DNA of 44,346 nt, taken from contig ADBE01000016.1 of assembly GCA_000176735.1 (NCBI GenBank), positions 1 through 44,346 of the forward strand, read 5' to 3'. The DNA comes from Neisseria polysaccharea ATCC 43768 (GTDB lineage: Bacteria > Pseudomonadota > Gammaproteobacteria > Burkholderiales > Neisseriaceae). This document shows, piece after piece, positions 35,686-44,346 of this stretch. The notes beneath the pieces are model-generated. The model searched no databases. It was not told the DNA's origin and was given only the letters and a program-made list of their open reading frames with translations. Numbering within the stretch: the stretch's first letter is position 1; every line of letters begins with the position of its first letter. A program made the translations under genes and the position numbers.

Positions 35686-38538
35686 TCAGTCTTCATAATT
35701 TTCCATCGGTGGGCAGCTGCACACGAGGTTGCGGTCGCCGTACACGTCGTCCACGCGGTTGACGCTCGGCCAGAATTTGTGTTCGCGGACGAACGGCAAC
35801 GGGAAGACGGCTTCTTCACGGGAGTACGGATGTGCCCATTCGCCGGTTATATCTGCGGCGGTGTGCGGCGCGTTGACCAGCGGATTGTCCTCTTTCGGCC
35901 ATTCGCCGCGCCCGACTTTCAGCACTTCCTGTTTGATTTGTTTCAGGGCGGCGATGAAGCGGTCGAGTTCGGCTTTACTTTCGCTCTCGGTCGGCTCGAT
36001 CATCAGCGTACCGGCAACAGGGAAGGAAACCGTCGGCGCGTGGAAACCGTAGTCCATCAGGCGTTTGGCGATGTCGGTTTCGGTGATGCCGCTTTCGGCT
36101 TTGAGCGGACGCAAATCAACAATACATTCGTGCGCGACGCGGCCGTTTTTGCCGGTGTAGAGAATCGGATAGTCTTCGCCCAGACGTTTGGCGACGTAGT
36201 TGGCGTTGAGCAATGCCCAGCGTGTCGCCTGCTCCATACCTTGTTTGCCCATCATGGTCAGGTACATCCAAGTAATCGGCAGGATGGACGCAGAACCGAA
36301 TGCGGCGGAAGAAACGGCAGTTTGCCCGGCACTTGCGCTGTGGGTGTCGGTCAAGGTATGGCCCGGGGCAAACGGGGCAAGGTGGGCTTTCAGACCGATG
36401 GGTCCCATGCCCGGGCCGCCGCCGCCGTGAGGGATACAGAAGGTTTTGTGCAGGTTCATGTGCAACACGTCCGCGCCGACTTCGGCAGGCTGCATGATGC
36501 CGATTTGGGCGTTAAGGTTGGCACCGTCCATATAAACCTGTCCGCCGTTTTCGTGGATGATGCGGCAGATGTCGCGGATGCCTTCTTCGTACACGCCGTG
36601 GGTGGACGGATAGGTAATCATAATGGCGGACAAAGCGTCGCGGTGTTGTTCGGCTTTGGCTTTCAAATCGTCGATGTTGACGTTGCCGTGTTCGTCGGTG
36701 TCGACAACGACGACTTTCAAGCCCAGCATGGCCGCAGTCGCAGGGTTGGTACCATGGGCTGATTTTGGAATCAGACAGATGTTGCGGTGTCCCTCGCCAT
36801 TGGCTTCTTGATAGCGGCGGATGGACAGCATGCCGCTGTATTCGCCCTGCGCGCCTGAGTTGGGCTGGAAGGAAATCGCGTCAAAGCCGGTGATGGCTTT
36901 CAAGCTGTTTTCCATATCGGCGAGCAATTCGCGGTAGCCCGCGGTTTGCGCTTCGGGAGCGTAGGGATGGATGTCGGAGAACTCGGCCCAAGTAATCGGC
37001 AACATTTCCGCAGTCGCGTTGAGTTTCATGGTGCAGCTGCCCAATGAAATCATGCTGCGGTTCATCGCCAAGTCGCGGTCTTCGAGTTTTTTCAGGTAGC
37101 GCAACATTTCGTGTTCGGTATGGTAACGGTTGAACACGGGATGTTGCAGAATATCGTCCTGACGCAGCAATTCTGCATTCAGACGGCCTTTGACATCATC
37201 GGCAAATGCGAACGTATCCTTGCCGGTAAACGCGCGGTACAAATCTGTCAAATCTTCGCGCACGGATGTTTCGTGGAAGGCGGCGGCGATTTGGGTATCG
37301 TTGACGCGGCGCAGGTTGTAGCCCGATTCCAAAGCAGCGGCAAACACTTGGTCTGCTTTTTCTTTGCTGCCGAAATCGACGGTAACGGTATCGAAGAAGA
37401 CTTTGTGAACCACATTCAGGCCGTCTGAAACCAGCGCGTCGGCAAAGGCAGAAGCCAGCGCATGAATGCGGTTGGCGATGCGTTTTACACCTTCAGGGCC
37501 GTGGTAAACGGCGTACATGCCCGCCAAGTTCGCCAGCAATGCTTGTGCGGTACAAATATTGGATGTCGCTTTTTCGCGGCGGATGTGTTGCTCGCGGGTG
37601 GACAACGCCATGCGCAAGGCAGGTTTGCCAGATGCATCTTTGGATACGCCGATGATGCGGCCTGGAGCGGAACGTTTGAACGCGTCTTTAAACGCGAAAT
37701 AAGCAGCGTGCGGACCACCGAAGCCCATCGGCACACCGAAGCGTTGAGTGTTGCCCAACGCAATGTCCGCGCCCAATTCAGCCGGAGACTTCAGCAAAAC
37801 CAAACTCATGATGTCGGCGGCAACGGCCACGATCGTGCCTTTTGCTTTCAGACGGCTGATAACATCCTGCAAATCTTGTACGTCGCCGTCTTTGCCGACG
37901 TATTGGAACAGCGCGCCGAAGTATTCGCCTTCATCCGCTTTGGCAAAATCGCCGACCACCAGTTCAAAGCCGAAATATTTGGCGCGGGTTTTCATCACGT
38001 CCAAAGTTTGCGGATACACGCGCTCGTCCACAAAGAAACGCTCGGATTTCACCTTGCCCACGCGGTGCGCCATCGCCATCGCTTCCGCCGCGGCAGTTGC
38101 CTCGTCCAACAAAGACGCGCCTGCCACAGGGAAACCGGTCAAATCGATACACACTTGTTGGAAGTTCAGCAACGATTCCAAACGACCTTGGGCAATTTCC
38201 GCCTGATACGGCGTGTAGGCGGTGTACCAGCCCGGATTTTCCAATACGTTGCGCAAAATCACGTTCGGCACGCGGGTCGGGTAATAGCCCAAGCCGATAT
38301 AGGATTTGTTGATCACGTTTTTCGACGCAATGCCTTTCAATTTCGCCAATGCGTCCGCCTCGGTCAAGGCCTCGGGCAAATCGAGTTCGGACGGCATACG
38401 GATGCTTTGCGGCACGGTATTGCCGACAAAATCGTCCATACTCTTCTCGCCGAGCGTTTCCAAAAGCGCGGCCTCGTCGCCGAAACTCAAATGCCGCGCG
38501 GCAAATTCGTCGGGGTTGAACAATTCAGATAGTTTCAT
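35686..38538 (-). CDS. gcvP: Glycine dehydrogenase (decarboxylating), P protein of the glycine cleavage system
   Basis: A 950-residue single-chain P protein, close to the 957 of E. coli. It decarboxylates glycine on PLP and passes the aminomethyl group to the lipoyl H protein. The N-terminal half shows [25 protein letters not shown] in pieces typical of GcvPA; the C-terminal half shows [13 protein letters not shown], the PLP lysine in [15 protein letters not shown] (near 700) and a conserved glycine-rich loop after it. AAGGAG five bases before ATG 38538 is the ribosome binding site. gcvH and gcvT are not adjacent. Two AG-type DUS (37178, 37418) lie in the coding sequence. Confidence 0.96.
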   Translation of the reverse strand: MKLSELFNPDEFAARHLSFGDEAALLETLGEKSMDDFVGNTVPQSIRMPSELDLPEALTEADALAKLKGIASKNVINKSYIGLGYYPTRVPNVILRNVLENPGWYTAYTPYQAEIAQGRLESLLNFQQVCIDLTGFPVAGASLLDEATAAAEAMAMAHRVGKVKSERFFVDERVYPQTLDVMKTRAKYFGFELVVGDFAKADEGEYFGALFQYVGKDGDVQDLQDVISRLKAKGTIVAVAADIMSLVLLKSPAELGADIALGNTQRFGVPMGFGGPHAAYFAFKDAFKRSAPGRIIGVSKDASGKPALRMALSTREQHIRREKATSNICTAQALLANLAGMYAVYHGPEGVKRIANRIHALASAFADALVSDGLNVVHKVFFDTVTVDFGSKEKADQVFAAALESGYNLRRVNDTQIAAAFHETSVREDLTDLYRAFTGKDTFAFADDVKGRLNAELLRQDDILQHPVFNRYHTEHEMLRYLKKLEDRDLAMNRSMISLGSCTMKLNATAEMLPITWAEFSDIHPYAPEAQTAGYRELLADMENSLKAITGFDAISFQPNSGAQGEYSGMLSIRRYQEANGEGHRNICLIPKSAHGTNPATAAMLGLKVVVVDTDEHGNVNIDDLKAKAEQHRDALSAIMITYPSTHGVYEEGIRDICRIIHENGGQVYMDGANLNAQIGIMQPAEVGADVLHMNLHKTFCIPHGGGGPGMGPIGLKAHLAPFAPGHTLTDTHSASAGQTAVSSAAFGSASILPITWMYLTMMGKQGMEQATRWALLNANYVAKRLGEDYPILYTGKNGRVAHECIVDLRPLKAESGITETDIAKRLMDYGFHAPTVSFPVAGTLMIEPTESESKAELDRFIAALKQIKQEVLKVGRGEWPKEDNPLVNAPHTAADITGEWAHPYSREEAVFPLPFVREHKFWPSVNRVDDVYGDRNLVCSCPPMENYED

Positions 38539-38730
38539 TCCTACTCCTTAGATAGTGTTGCGTGGATATGCCGTCTGAAGCGGCGGAACGACTTGCGTAT
38601 CCAATGCCGGAGGGCCGATATTTCCCGGGGGCGTATGGCGTAGTCGGTGCATTTCAGACGGGTTGTCGGGGAAGTGTCTGTGCGTTTGCCTTGTTTCATC
38701 ATAATGTGTTTTAACGGAAGTGGCGCGCGT
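38539..38730. other. Gap between gcvP and the GDSL esterase gene
   Basis: 192 bases with a lone DUS at 38568-38579 and no supported gene. A short open frame crossing it on the minus strand has no family features and overlaps both neighbours. Confidence 0.5.
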
Positions 38731-39354
38731 TTATCGGAATCCCTGAGTGTGCAGGAAATCGGACAATTTCTCGGCAAATCGGCGATAGCCTTTGCCGTTG
38801 GCGTGGATTTGGTCGGACTTTAAATCGTTGTCGCCCAAAATTTCCGCCCATGCGCCGCCGAACAGCGGAATGCCGTATTCCTTGGACAAATCCTCATACA
38901 GCGGATGGTCGCTCAAATGCCCGAACAACGTGCCCAGTGTGATGTGAGGCACGCCGACGAGGACGGCGGGGATGTTTTCCTTTTGCACGGTTTCGATGAT
39001 TTTCGCGATATTGGCGCGGGTCTGCTCCTCGGGAACTTTGCGCAGAAAGTCGTTGCCGCCTATGCCGACAATCACAAGCTTGGGTTTGCGTGCCAACAGC
39101 GCGGGCAGGCGCGACAGGGCTTGCGCGGACGTATCGCCCGATACGCCGCCGTTGACAATATTCCAACCCGTCAGTTTTTGCAGTTGCGCGGGGTAGGATT
39201 CGCCGGGGTTTGCGCCGTAGCCGAAGGTGAGCGAATCGCCCAAGGCAAGTACGGTGCTTCCTTCGGGAATTTTGGCGTGGGTTCGGGCGGATTTTCTGCC
39301 GCAGGCGGTAAGAAGCAACGCGCCTGCACCGAGGAGGAAGGTTCTTCTGTTCAT
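38731..39354 (-). CDS. GDSL/SGNH-family esterase lipoprotein (TesA-like)
   Basis: A 207-residue secreted hydrolase. The N-terminus MNRRTFLLGAGALLLTACG carries twin Arg and a lipobox LTAC, so it is probably a lipoprotein; the twin Arg suggests but does not prove Tat export. SGNH blocks are all there: ALGDSLTFGYG (nucleophile Ser near 44), GGVSGDT, GIGGNDF and the DQIHANGKGY block with catalytic Asp and His near 185-188. Length and order match TesA-like lysophospholipase/arylesterases. The upstream MPSEKP codons belong to a DUS, so ATG 39354 is the better start. It follows tag by seven bases. Confidence 0.88.
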   Translation of the reverse strand: MNRRTFLLGAGALLLTACGRKSARTHAKIPEGSTVLALGDSLTFGYGANPGESYPAQLQKLTGWNIVNGGVSGDTSAQALSRLPALLARKPKLVIVGIGGNDFLRKVPEEQTRANIAKIIETVQKENIPAVLVGVPHITLGTLFGHLSDHPLYEDLSKEYGIPLFGGAWAEILGDNDLKSDQIHANGKGYRRFAEKLSDFLHTQGFR

Positions 39355-39360
39355 TGGTTT

Positions 39361-39372
39361 TTCAGACGGCAT
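39361..39372 (-). repeat. DUS that forms the end and stop codon of tag
   Basis: ATGCCGTCTGAA on the minus strand. Read in the tag frame it gives GAT GCC GTC TGA: Asp (first base outside), Ala, Val, stop. Confidence 0.9.
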
Positions 39373-39913
39373 CGAGCCATTTCGGGTGGTATTTCAGGGT
39401 TTTACGGTAAACCGGACAGCTTTCGGCGTGCGCGCCTTTGAGGTAGCCGGTACTCATCAGAAATTCGCCGACGATTTCGCCGCCGACGAATTTGAAATGT
39501 TTTTTAAAGAGTTTGACCCATTCGTCTTTGCTTCGCGGATGGTGCGCGTCGAGCCAGTTCTTGAACGAGCCGTATTCTTGTTGCAACGCTTGGATTTGCC
39601 GTGCATTGAAAATGGCGGCATCGATTTTCAGGCGGTTGCGGACGATGCCTGCATCGGCAAGCAGCCGCTCAATATCGGCTTCGCCAAATGCGGCAACAGT
39701 ATCGATGTCGAACCCTTCAAATGCCGTCTGAAACGCCTGCCGCTTCTTCAGCATCAGCGTCCAGCTCAATCCTGCCTGATTGATTTCCAACACCAGCCGC
39801 TCAAACAATTCATTGTCGTCCTCAATCGGAAAACCGTATTGCGTGTCGTGGTAATGTTTGTTCGGGTTATCGGTGTTTTCGGGAAGTGAGGCGGCAAATT
39901 CGCAATAGTTCAC
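39362..39913 (-). CDS. tag: DNA-3-methyladenine glycosylase I
   Basis: A 183-residue base-excision repair enzyme that removes 3-methyladenine. The zinc-site residues seem present: Cys4 (MNYC), a His in KHYHD (near 20) and a His and Cys in GAHAESC near the C-terminus. The core EINQAGLSWTLMLKKRQAF and GEADIERLLADAGIVRNRLKI match Tag closely. The protein ends KWLDAV, with the last two codons and stop inside a DUS. It lies three bases after the stop of pqiC, so it is probably part of that transcription unit. A second DUS inside (39721-39732) encodes FQTAF. Confidence 0.93.
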   Translation of the reverse strand: MNYCEFAASLPENTDNPNKHYHDTQYGFPIEDDNELFERLVLEINQAGLSWTLMLKKRQAFQTAFEGFDIDTVAAFGEADIERLLADAGIVRNRLKIDAAIFNARQIQALQQEYGSFKNWLDAHHPRSKDEWVKLFKKHFKFVGGEIVGEFLMSTGYLKGAHAESCPVYRKTLKYHPKWLDAV

Positions 39914-39916
39914 GGT

Positions 39917-40435
39917 TTACTCGACCATCTGTTGCGCCGCCTGTTTCAGTCCCTGTTCGAGTGCGGCGGTCATCGCGGCGTAGCCGTCACCCTGCTGTTC
40001 GGTTTCGATATGGAAGGGTCTGTTCGTGCCGTCGGGTAGGACGGCGTAGCCGCTGATGAGGGTTTTGCCCGTGTAGCTGCCTTGGAATGCGTCGATATAG
40101 ACCGTCCATTTTTCGGTACTGCCGCTGCGTGAGGCAGGAACAAAGATGCGTGTGTTGTCCAAACGGTTGAATGCATTGCTCAACGCCGCTTCGAGCATAT
40201 CGTCCAAGGTGTCTGCCCAAACGTGGTTTTGTGCGGTGTTGAGGCGGTAGGGGTCGGTTTGATAGACCAGTCCGCCGCGTTTGAGCGGTTCGGCAAGACG
40301 GACTTCGACGGCGGTTTCGCTGCCTTGCGTTGCAGGACGGATGTAGCGGCTGTCGGGCAACACGAAATATTGTGTGCTTTGCACAGTACCGCAGGCGGCA
40401 AGCGTCAGGGCTGCGGCGATGGGGAAAAGGCGCAT
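39917..40435 (-). CDS. pqiC: Outer-membrane lipoprotein of the Pqi lipid transport system
   Basis: A 172-residue lipoprotein (MRLFPIAAALTLAACGTV; lipobox LAAC, mature start at Cys15) with the DUF330/ABC-auxiliary lipoprotein fold: QYFVLPDSRYI, EVRLAEPLKRGGLVYQTDPYRL and WADTLDDMLEAALSNAFNRL are typical. PqiC sits at the outer membrane and binds the tip of the PqiB tunnel. Its ATG overlaps the PqiB stop as TAATG, so the two are coupled. Confidence 0.9.
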   Translation of the reverse strand: MRLFPIAAALTLAACGTVQSTQYFVLPDSRYIRPATQGSETAVEVRLAEPLKRGGLVYQTDPYRLNTAQNHVWADTLDDMLEAALSNAFNRLDNTRIFVPASRSGSTEKWTVYIDAFQGSYTGKTLISGYAVLPDGTNRPFHIETEQQGDGYAAMTAALEQGLKQAAQQMVE

Positions 40436-42096
40436 TATCGGCTTCCTTTCGGGATAGGGTCTTTGCTGCTGCTGTTGAAAATCAGCGCGTTGGGTTTTTC
40501 TTTCAAAGTGTTAATGACGGGTTGAACGTCTTTTAAGGTTTTGTCCAAACTTTGCAGCGTATTTTGTACGTCGCCGTAGATAGGCGATTGAGGCGATACG
40601 CCTTGCAGGGTTATGCGCAACTCTTTCAGGGTTTGGTTCAGCTCGTTCGGAATGTTTTGCGTCTGCGGTTTGCCGACCAGTTTGTCGATGGAGCTTAGGG
40701 CGGCATTGGCAGATTTGAGTGTGGACTTGAGCTCGGTAAGCGAGCCGTTCAGCCCTGAAACGGTTTTATCCAGGGGCAGGCTGTTGAATTTGTCCAGCAA
40801 ATCCGCCAATTTGGCCTGCAAGTCGTCCAAACCGCCACCTTGGGTCGCGATAACGGTATCGCCTGCATAAACGGTATGCGGTCGCAGCTTGGGCGAGGCG
40901 GAAGGCTGATCGTTCAACTCAATCATTTTGCTGCCGGTCAGCAGGTTGTTGCTGGAGATGGTGGCGGTCAGGCCTTTGTTTAAAGCCGTCTGAAATTGTT
41001 GTTTCCAATGCTCTTTGCTTTGCTCGTCGGCATTGATTTCCAAGCGGGAAGGCTCGATGCGGATGCGTACGGGTATCCAGCCGTTTTCAAACAGGTGCAG
41101 GCTGTCGTTGCGGTCGAAATAAGGAACATCGGAAACCACGCCGACATTCAGCCCTTTGTACTCGACGGGCGAACCGACGGTCAGTCCGCGCACGGATTGT
41201 TTGAAAAACGCGGTGTAGTACAGCGAACGGTCGTCAGGCAGGTTGGCGACTTCGCTGCGGCTGTCGTAAAGCGTGAAGCTGTCTTCGCTTTTGACGTTTT
41301 TACTGTTTTTGGTTTTCGGCGAATCAAATGAAATCGCGCCCGACAGCAGGACAGGCAGAGGGGCGGAATTGAGTTTGATGCCGCTGCCTGTGGTTTCGAT
41401 ATTGATGCCGCTTTCCAGCCAAAAACGGCTGGCGGAATGAATCAGTTTGTCGTTGGGGCTTTGGATGAAGATGGTGTAATGCACGCTTTGGTCGGACGGG
41501 TCGAAATGCGCGCTTTCGATTTGCCCGACCATAAAGTTTTCATACAAAACAGGGCTGTTGACGTTGAGGATGCGGTCATTTTTACCAATCAAATTCAAGC
41601 GCAGCCCGCTTTGCCCGATGGCGGTAACGGGCGGAATGTCCTGCACTTGGAACACGTCTTTTGCCTCGTCGCTTTTGCCGGGTGTAAAGGCGATGTACGA
41701 ACCCGAAAGCAGCGTACCCAAACCGGTTACGCCGCTTTGGTCGATACGCGGCTTGACCACCCAAAACTGGGTATCGCTGCGGATGAGGCCGGATACGTCC
41801 GCATTGAGTTGGGCGGTTACTTCCACGCCTTTTTGGTCGTCGCGCAGTTTGATTCGGGTAACGCGTCCGACATCGATGCTCAATACTTTGATGACCGTAT
41901 TGTTGACCTCAATGCCTTCCGCGCTGTCCATCAAGAGCGTAACCACAGGCCCCCTGTTGCGGATTTCCTTAATCCACAGCCAGCCACCGGCAATCAGCGC
42001 AATCAGCGGGACCAGCCAGACGGCGGAGAGGAAGGTGTTGTTTTTGCGGACGCGTGCTTGAGCGTGTCCGTTTGGAGGAGGGCTGTTGTCAGTCAT
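40435..42096 (-). CDS. pqiB: MCE-family periplasmic tunnel protein
   Basis: A 553-residue protein with one N-terminal membrane segment (SAVWLVPLIALIAGGWLW, about 25-42) and three consecutive MCE domains: VVTLLMDSAEGIEVNNTVIKVLSIDVG, then QSGLRLNLIGKNDRILNVNSPVLYENFMVG, then SVRGLTVGSPVEYKGLNVG, all in pieces of the MCE signature. The C-terminal 150 residues are helical and coiled-coil-like (LQAKLADLLDKFNSLPLD), forming the needle. PqiB hexamers span the periplasm for lipid transport. ATG 42096 with GGAAAAA before it is preferred; it overlaps pqiA by eight bases. Confidence 0.93.
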   Translation of the reverse strand: MTDNSPPPNGHAQARVRKNNTFLSAVWLVPLIALIAGGWLWIKEIRNRGPVVTLLMDSAEGIEVNNTVIKVLSIDVGRVTRIKLRDDQKGVEVTAQLNADVSGLIRSDTQFWVVKPRIDQSGVTGLGTLLSGSYIAFTPGKSDEAKDVFQVQDIPPVTAIGQSGLRLNLIGKNDRILNVNSPVLYENFMVGQIESAHFDPSDQSVHYTIFIQSPNDKLIHSASRFWLESGINIETTGSGIKLNSAPLPVLLSGAISFDSPKTKNSKNVKSEDSFTLYDSRSEVANLPDDRSLYYTAFFKQSVRGLTVGSPVEYKGLNVGVVSDVPYFDRNDSLHLFENGWIPVRIRIEPSRLEINADEQSKEHWKQQFQTALNKGLTATISSNNLLTGSKMIELNDQPSASPKLRPHTVYAGDTVIATQGGGLDDLQAKLADLLDKFNSLPLDKTVSGLNGSLTELKSTLKSANAALSSIDKLVGKPQTQNIPNELNQTLKELRITLQGVSPQSPIYGDVQNTLQSLDKTLKDVQPVINTLKEKPNALIFNSSSKDPIPKGSR

Positions 42097-43393
42097 ATTT
42101 TTCCGTTTCATTGAAAGCAATGCCGTCTGAAGCGCGTTTGTCCCAAAGCAGGCGCGGGTCGAAATAATAGGCGGACAGCATCGTCAGAATCACGACCAGG
42201 CAGAAATAGACTGCCGCACTGCCCGGAATGACGCGCGCGGCATAAGTGTGGAACGAACACATCAAAATAATAATCACAAAAATATCAATCATCGACCAGC
42301 GGCCGACCGCTTCGGTGATGCGGTAGAGGTGCGACAATTTCTTTGCGCCCACCGGCAAAGCGAAGCGGGCGGACGCAATCAAAACCGATATTGCCGCAAT
42401 CTTCAGCACCGGCACCAAAATACTCGCGCTGAAAATAACCGCCGCAATCAGCCTGTCGCCCTCGTCCCACATATAAGCGATGCCGCTAAGGATAGTGTTG
42501 GCCTCCGTGGCGGCAGGATTGGACGAAATCATAATCGGCAGGATATTGGCAGGGAAATACAAAATAACCGCCGCCGTCAGAAACGCCGACGAAATACTCA
42601 GACTTTTCGGCCGCCGGCGGTACAAATCCGCGCCGCACACGCCGCAGGGGGATTCGGCATTGTCTCGGAAATACAGGCAGCGGCTGCAACAGGTTTTGCC
42701 TTCTGATGCCGTCTGAACCGCATTATCCCCCGTCAGCCGCCCGATTTGAAAATACACCCAATGCTGGGGAACCGATACCGAAGTCCGAATCAGCATAACC
42801 GACAGCGCGAACATCAGATAAAACGCAGGCCCGAAGCGAACCTCTGCTACAGACGAGAGCTTGATATACGCCACCAGAGTGGAAACAAAAAACACATCCA
42901 CCATCATCGCCTGCCTCAAGCGCACCATCACACGCGTTGCCAAACGCAGCGCAGGATACGCCTGTTTCCGTATCAGCGCGGCATAGACATACAGGCACAG
43001 CAGCAGAAACAGAACCGGCGCGCCGAAGGTCAGCACAAACATCACTTCGGCCAAAAAACCATAATCCTGAAACACCATCAGGCGTACCATTTCGGGCAGC
43101 GAAAGGACGGATGCCGCACCCGGTATCCCGACCTCGATATACGTCATACCGTAAGCAAACGCCATCAAAATCAGCGAAGCCGCCGCATAAGCGGGCGGGC
43201 CGGAAAAAGGATGCCTGCTTACCCTGAAGAGCTTATAGCCGCAACGGGGACAGAACGCCGCCTCTCCCTTGTCCAACCGAGGTACATCCGCGCGGCAGCC
43301 GCATTCCGGGCAATCTACCGTATGCGGCGGCAGGGCTTCGTCGCGGCAGTTGCCGCGAAGGCTGTGGGGGATATTTTCGGCAAACGGTTTCAT
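42089..43393 (-). CDS. pqiA: Inner-membrane protein of the Pqi lipid transport system
   Basis: A 434-residue membrane protein with two repeats, each starting with a zinc-ribbon-like cysteine cluster (CPECGC...CPRCG near 27-50; CSRCLY...CGVCG near 245-265) and followed by about four membrane helices. This tandem design is that of PqiA/LetA. ATG 43393 (MKPFAENIPHSLRG) is chosen: the frame is open upstream to 43693, but ATG 43423 overlaps a TATAAT box and has no ribosome binding site. E. coli PqiA has 417 residues. DUS are at 42120 and 42706. Confidence 0.9.
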   Translation of the reverse strand: MKPFAENIPHSLRGNCRDEALPPHTVDCPECGCRADVPRLDKGEAAFCPRCGYKLFRVSRHPFSGPPAYAAASLILMAFAYGMTYIEVGIPGAASVLSLPEMVRLMVFQDYGFLAEVMFVLTFGAPVLFLLLCLYVYAALIRKQAYPALRLATRVMVRLRQAMMVDVFFVSTLVAYIKLSSVAEVRFGPAFYLMFALSVMLIRTSVSVPQHWVYFQIGRLTGDNAVQTASEGKTCCSRCLYFRDNAESPCGVCGADLYRRRPKSLSISSAFLTAAVILYFPANILPIMISSNPAATEANTILSGIAYMWDEGDRLIAAVIFSASILVPVLKIAAISVLIASARFALPVGAKKLSHLYRITEAVGRWSMIDIFVIIILMCSFHTYAARVIPGSAAVYFCLVVILTMLSAYYFDPRLLWDKRASDGIAFNETEKYD

Positions 43394-43422
43394 CGGAAAA
43401 GTGGCAAATATAAGTGGCGGCA

Positions 43423-43428
43423 TTATAA
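43423..43428 (-). promoter_or_regulatory. Likely -10 box of the pqiABC operon
   Basis: TATAAT on the minus strand, 30 bases before the chosen pqiA ATG; the -35 region is weak. Its position argues against starts at or above 43423. Confidence 0.45.
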
Positions 43429-43633
43429 AGGAAAAAAGGCGATACACCCAATCAGGATGCAAAACCGGCAGGTTCGGCAGTATGAACAAACCCTTGGTGT
43501 CCGGCAAAAATATTTTTTGAGCGGCTGTCCGCCGACTGCCGAACCCATTTGATAAAATCCCAATTCTGTAAAGAATAGTAAAATACCTGCTTAAAAACAT
43601 CACGCAAATGATATTTTTTCCAAAAATATGTGA

Positions 43634-43652
43634 TAATAAATCTCGTTTATTA
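43634..43652. promoter_or_regulatory. Probable Fur box upstream of hemO
   Basis: TAATAAATCTCGTTTATTA is a perfect seven-base inverted repeat around TCTCG, 19 bases long like the Fur box and of matching AT-rich character. It lies 70 bases before the hemO ATG. Haem oxygenase of Neisseria is known to be iron-repressed through Fur. Confidence 0.6.
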
Positions 43653-43722
43653 TTTTTGTATGCGGTCAGGTACGGATTTTGCCCGCACCGCATCCTTATC
43701 CCTTACCGACAAAGGAAAAGCT

Positions 43723-44346
43723 ATGAGCGAAACCGAAAATCAAGCCCTGACGTTTGCCAAACGTCTGAAGGCGGATACCACCACCGTTCACGACAGCGTA
43801 GACAATCTCGTTATGTCTGTCGAACCGTTTGTCAGCAAAGAAAACTACATTAAATTTTTGAAACTCCAATCCGTTTTCCACAAGGCCGTCGACCACATCT
43901 ATAAAGATGCCGAATTAAACAAAGCCATTCCCGAGCTGGAATATATGGCGCGATACGATGCCGTAACGCAAGACTTGAAAGACTTGGGCGAAGAGCCTTA
44001 CAAATTCGACAAAGAATTGCCACACGAAACCGGCAACAAAGCAATCGGCTGGCTTTATTGCGCCGAAGGATCCAATTTGGGCGCGGCGTTTTTGTTCAAA
44101 CACGCCCAAAAACTCGATTACAACGGCGAACACGGCGCGCGCCACCTCGCCCCCCATCCCGACGGGCGCGGCAAACACTGGCGCGCTTTTGTCGAGCATC
44201 TGAACGCTTTGAATTTGACTCCGGAAGCCGAGGCGGAAGCCATTCAAGGCGCACAAGAAGCTTTTGAATTCTATAAAGTGATTTTGCGCGAAACCTTCGG
44301 TTTGGCAGTCGATGCCGAAGCCCCCGAAGGTATGATGCCGCACAGG
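43723..44346 (+). CDS. hemO: Haem oxygenase (partial, nearly complete at the 3' end)
   Basis: The first 208 residues of a bacterial haem oxygenase that opens haem to release iron, biliverdin and CO, using haem taken up by outer-membrane receptors. The proximal ligand His23 is in TTTVHDSVDNL; the distal helix is WLYCAEGSNLGAAFLFKHA, with the glycines that kink over the haem. The end (GMMPHR) reaches the window edge, where only the last one or two residues should be missing. AAAGGA seven bases before the ATG is the ribosome binding site. The haemoglobin receptor gene hmbR is usually next in meningococci, but this lies outside. Confidence 0.95.
   Translation, partial: MSETENQALTFAKRLKADTTTVHDSVDNLVMSVEPFVSKENYIKFLKLQSVFHKAVDHIYKDAELNKAIPELEYMARYDAVTQDLKDLGEEPYKFDKELPHETGNKAIGWLYCAEGSNLGAAFLFKHAQKLDYNGEHGARHLAPHPDGRGKHWRAFVEHLNALNLTPEAEAEAIQGAQEAFEFYKVILRETFGLAVDAEAPEGMMPHR

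Larger units (their letters stand above)
43394..43722. other. Divergent control region between pqiA and hemO
   Basis: 329 bases, AT-rich towards hemO, without a supported gene. It holds the pqiA -10 candidate and the Fur-box-like palindrome upstream of hemO. Confidence 0.6.

Noticed and set aside
35665-38532. Several long plus-strand open frames opposite gcvP
   Set aside because: They mirror the gcvP coding frame and show no recognisable protein motif.
38541-38777. Small minus-strand gene of 78 residues before gcvP
   Set aside because: It overlaps the end of the esterase gene and a DUS, and the translation has no features of a real protein.

Overview
The window looks like chromosomal DNA of a Neisseria species close to N. 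meningitidis, N. gonorrhoeae or N. lactamica. The 12-base DNA uptake sequence (DUS) ATGCCGTCTGAA occurs throughout, singly and as inverted pairs that act as terminators. A Correia-type repeat is present, the ProQ/FinO protein matches the meningococcal RNA chaperone, and a haem oxygenase of the HemO type lies at the right edge. The exact species cannot be fixed from the sequence.

Positions 1-11000 carry an aryl-polyene-type (APE-like) lipid/polyketide gene set in four transcription blocks. The minus-strand block holds an MMPL-type exporter (cut by the window edge), a LolA-like carrier, a thioesterase, a lipid A-type acyltransferase, a family 2 glycosyltransferase, and a fused acyl ligase-dehydratase. 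A plus-strand phosphopantetheinyl transferase follows, then a minus-strand ketosynthase-ketoreductase-dehydratase block. A plus-strand block has a chain-length-factor-like ketosynthase, an acyltransferase, two acyl carrier proteins and a membrane protein. Together they could load, extend, reduce, glycosylate or acylate, and export an acyl chain. No ammonia lyase for an aryl starter is visible here.

Positions 11000-25600 are mostly housekeeping: a DUF2199 protein, ubiD, an AsmA-family gene, folP (with Leu at residue 31, a known sulfonamide-resistance position), glmM, a DedA protein, a full-length Correia element, ansA, a TatD nuclease, prfA, a D-lactate dehydrogenase, serS and rppH.

Positions about 25650-27990 are an AT-rich, DUS-free accessory island between rppH and parE. 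It encodes a two-gene ATPase plus HNH nuclease system of the Septu (PtuA-PtuB) kind, an anti-phage defence family. The ATPase gene is split by a one-base shift at a run of nine A; a tenth A would restore a 515-residue protein. This is the most interesting feature of the window.

Positions 28000-44346 return to core genes: parE, the ProQ/FinO chaperone, aroC, trmA, an aromatic aminotransferase, tRNA-Arg(CCG), a membrane-anchored dihaem cytochrome c5, gcvP, a GDSL lipoprotein esterase, tag, the pqiABC lipid-transport operon, and hemO behind a probable Fur box. One oddity is that a DUS supplies the last two codons and the stop of tag.
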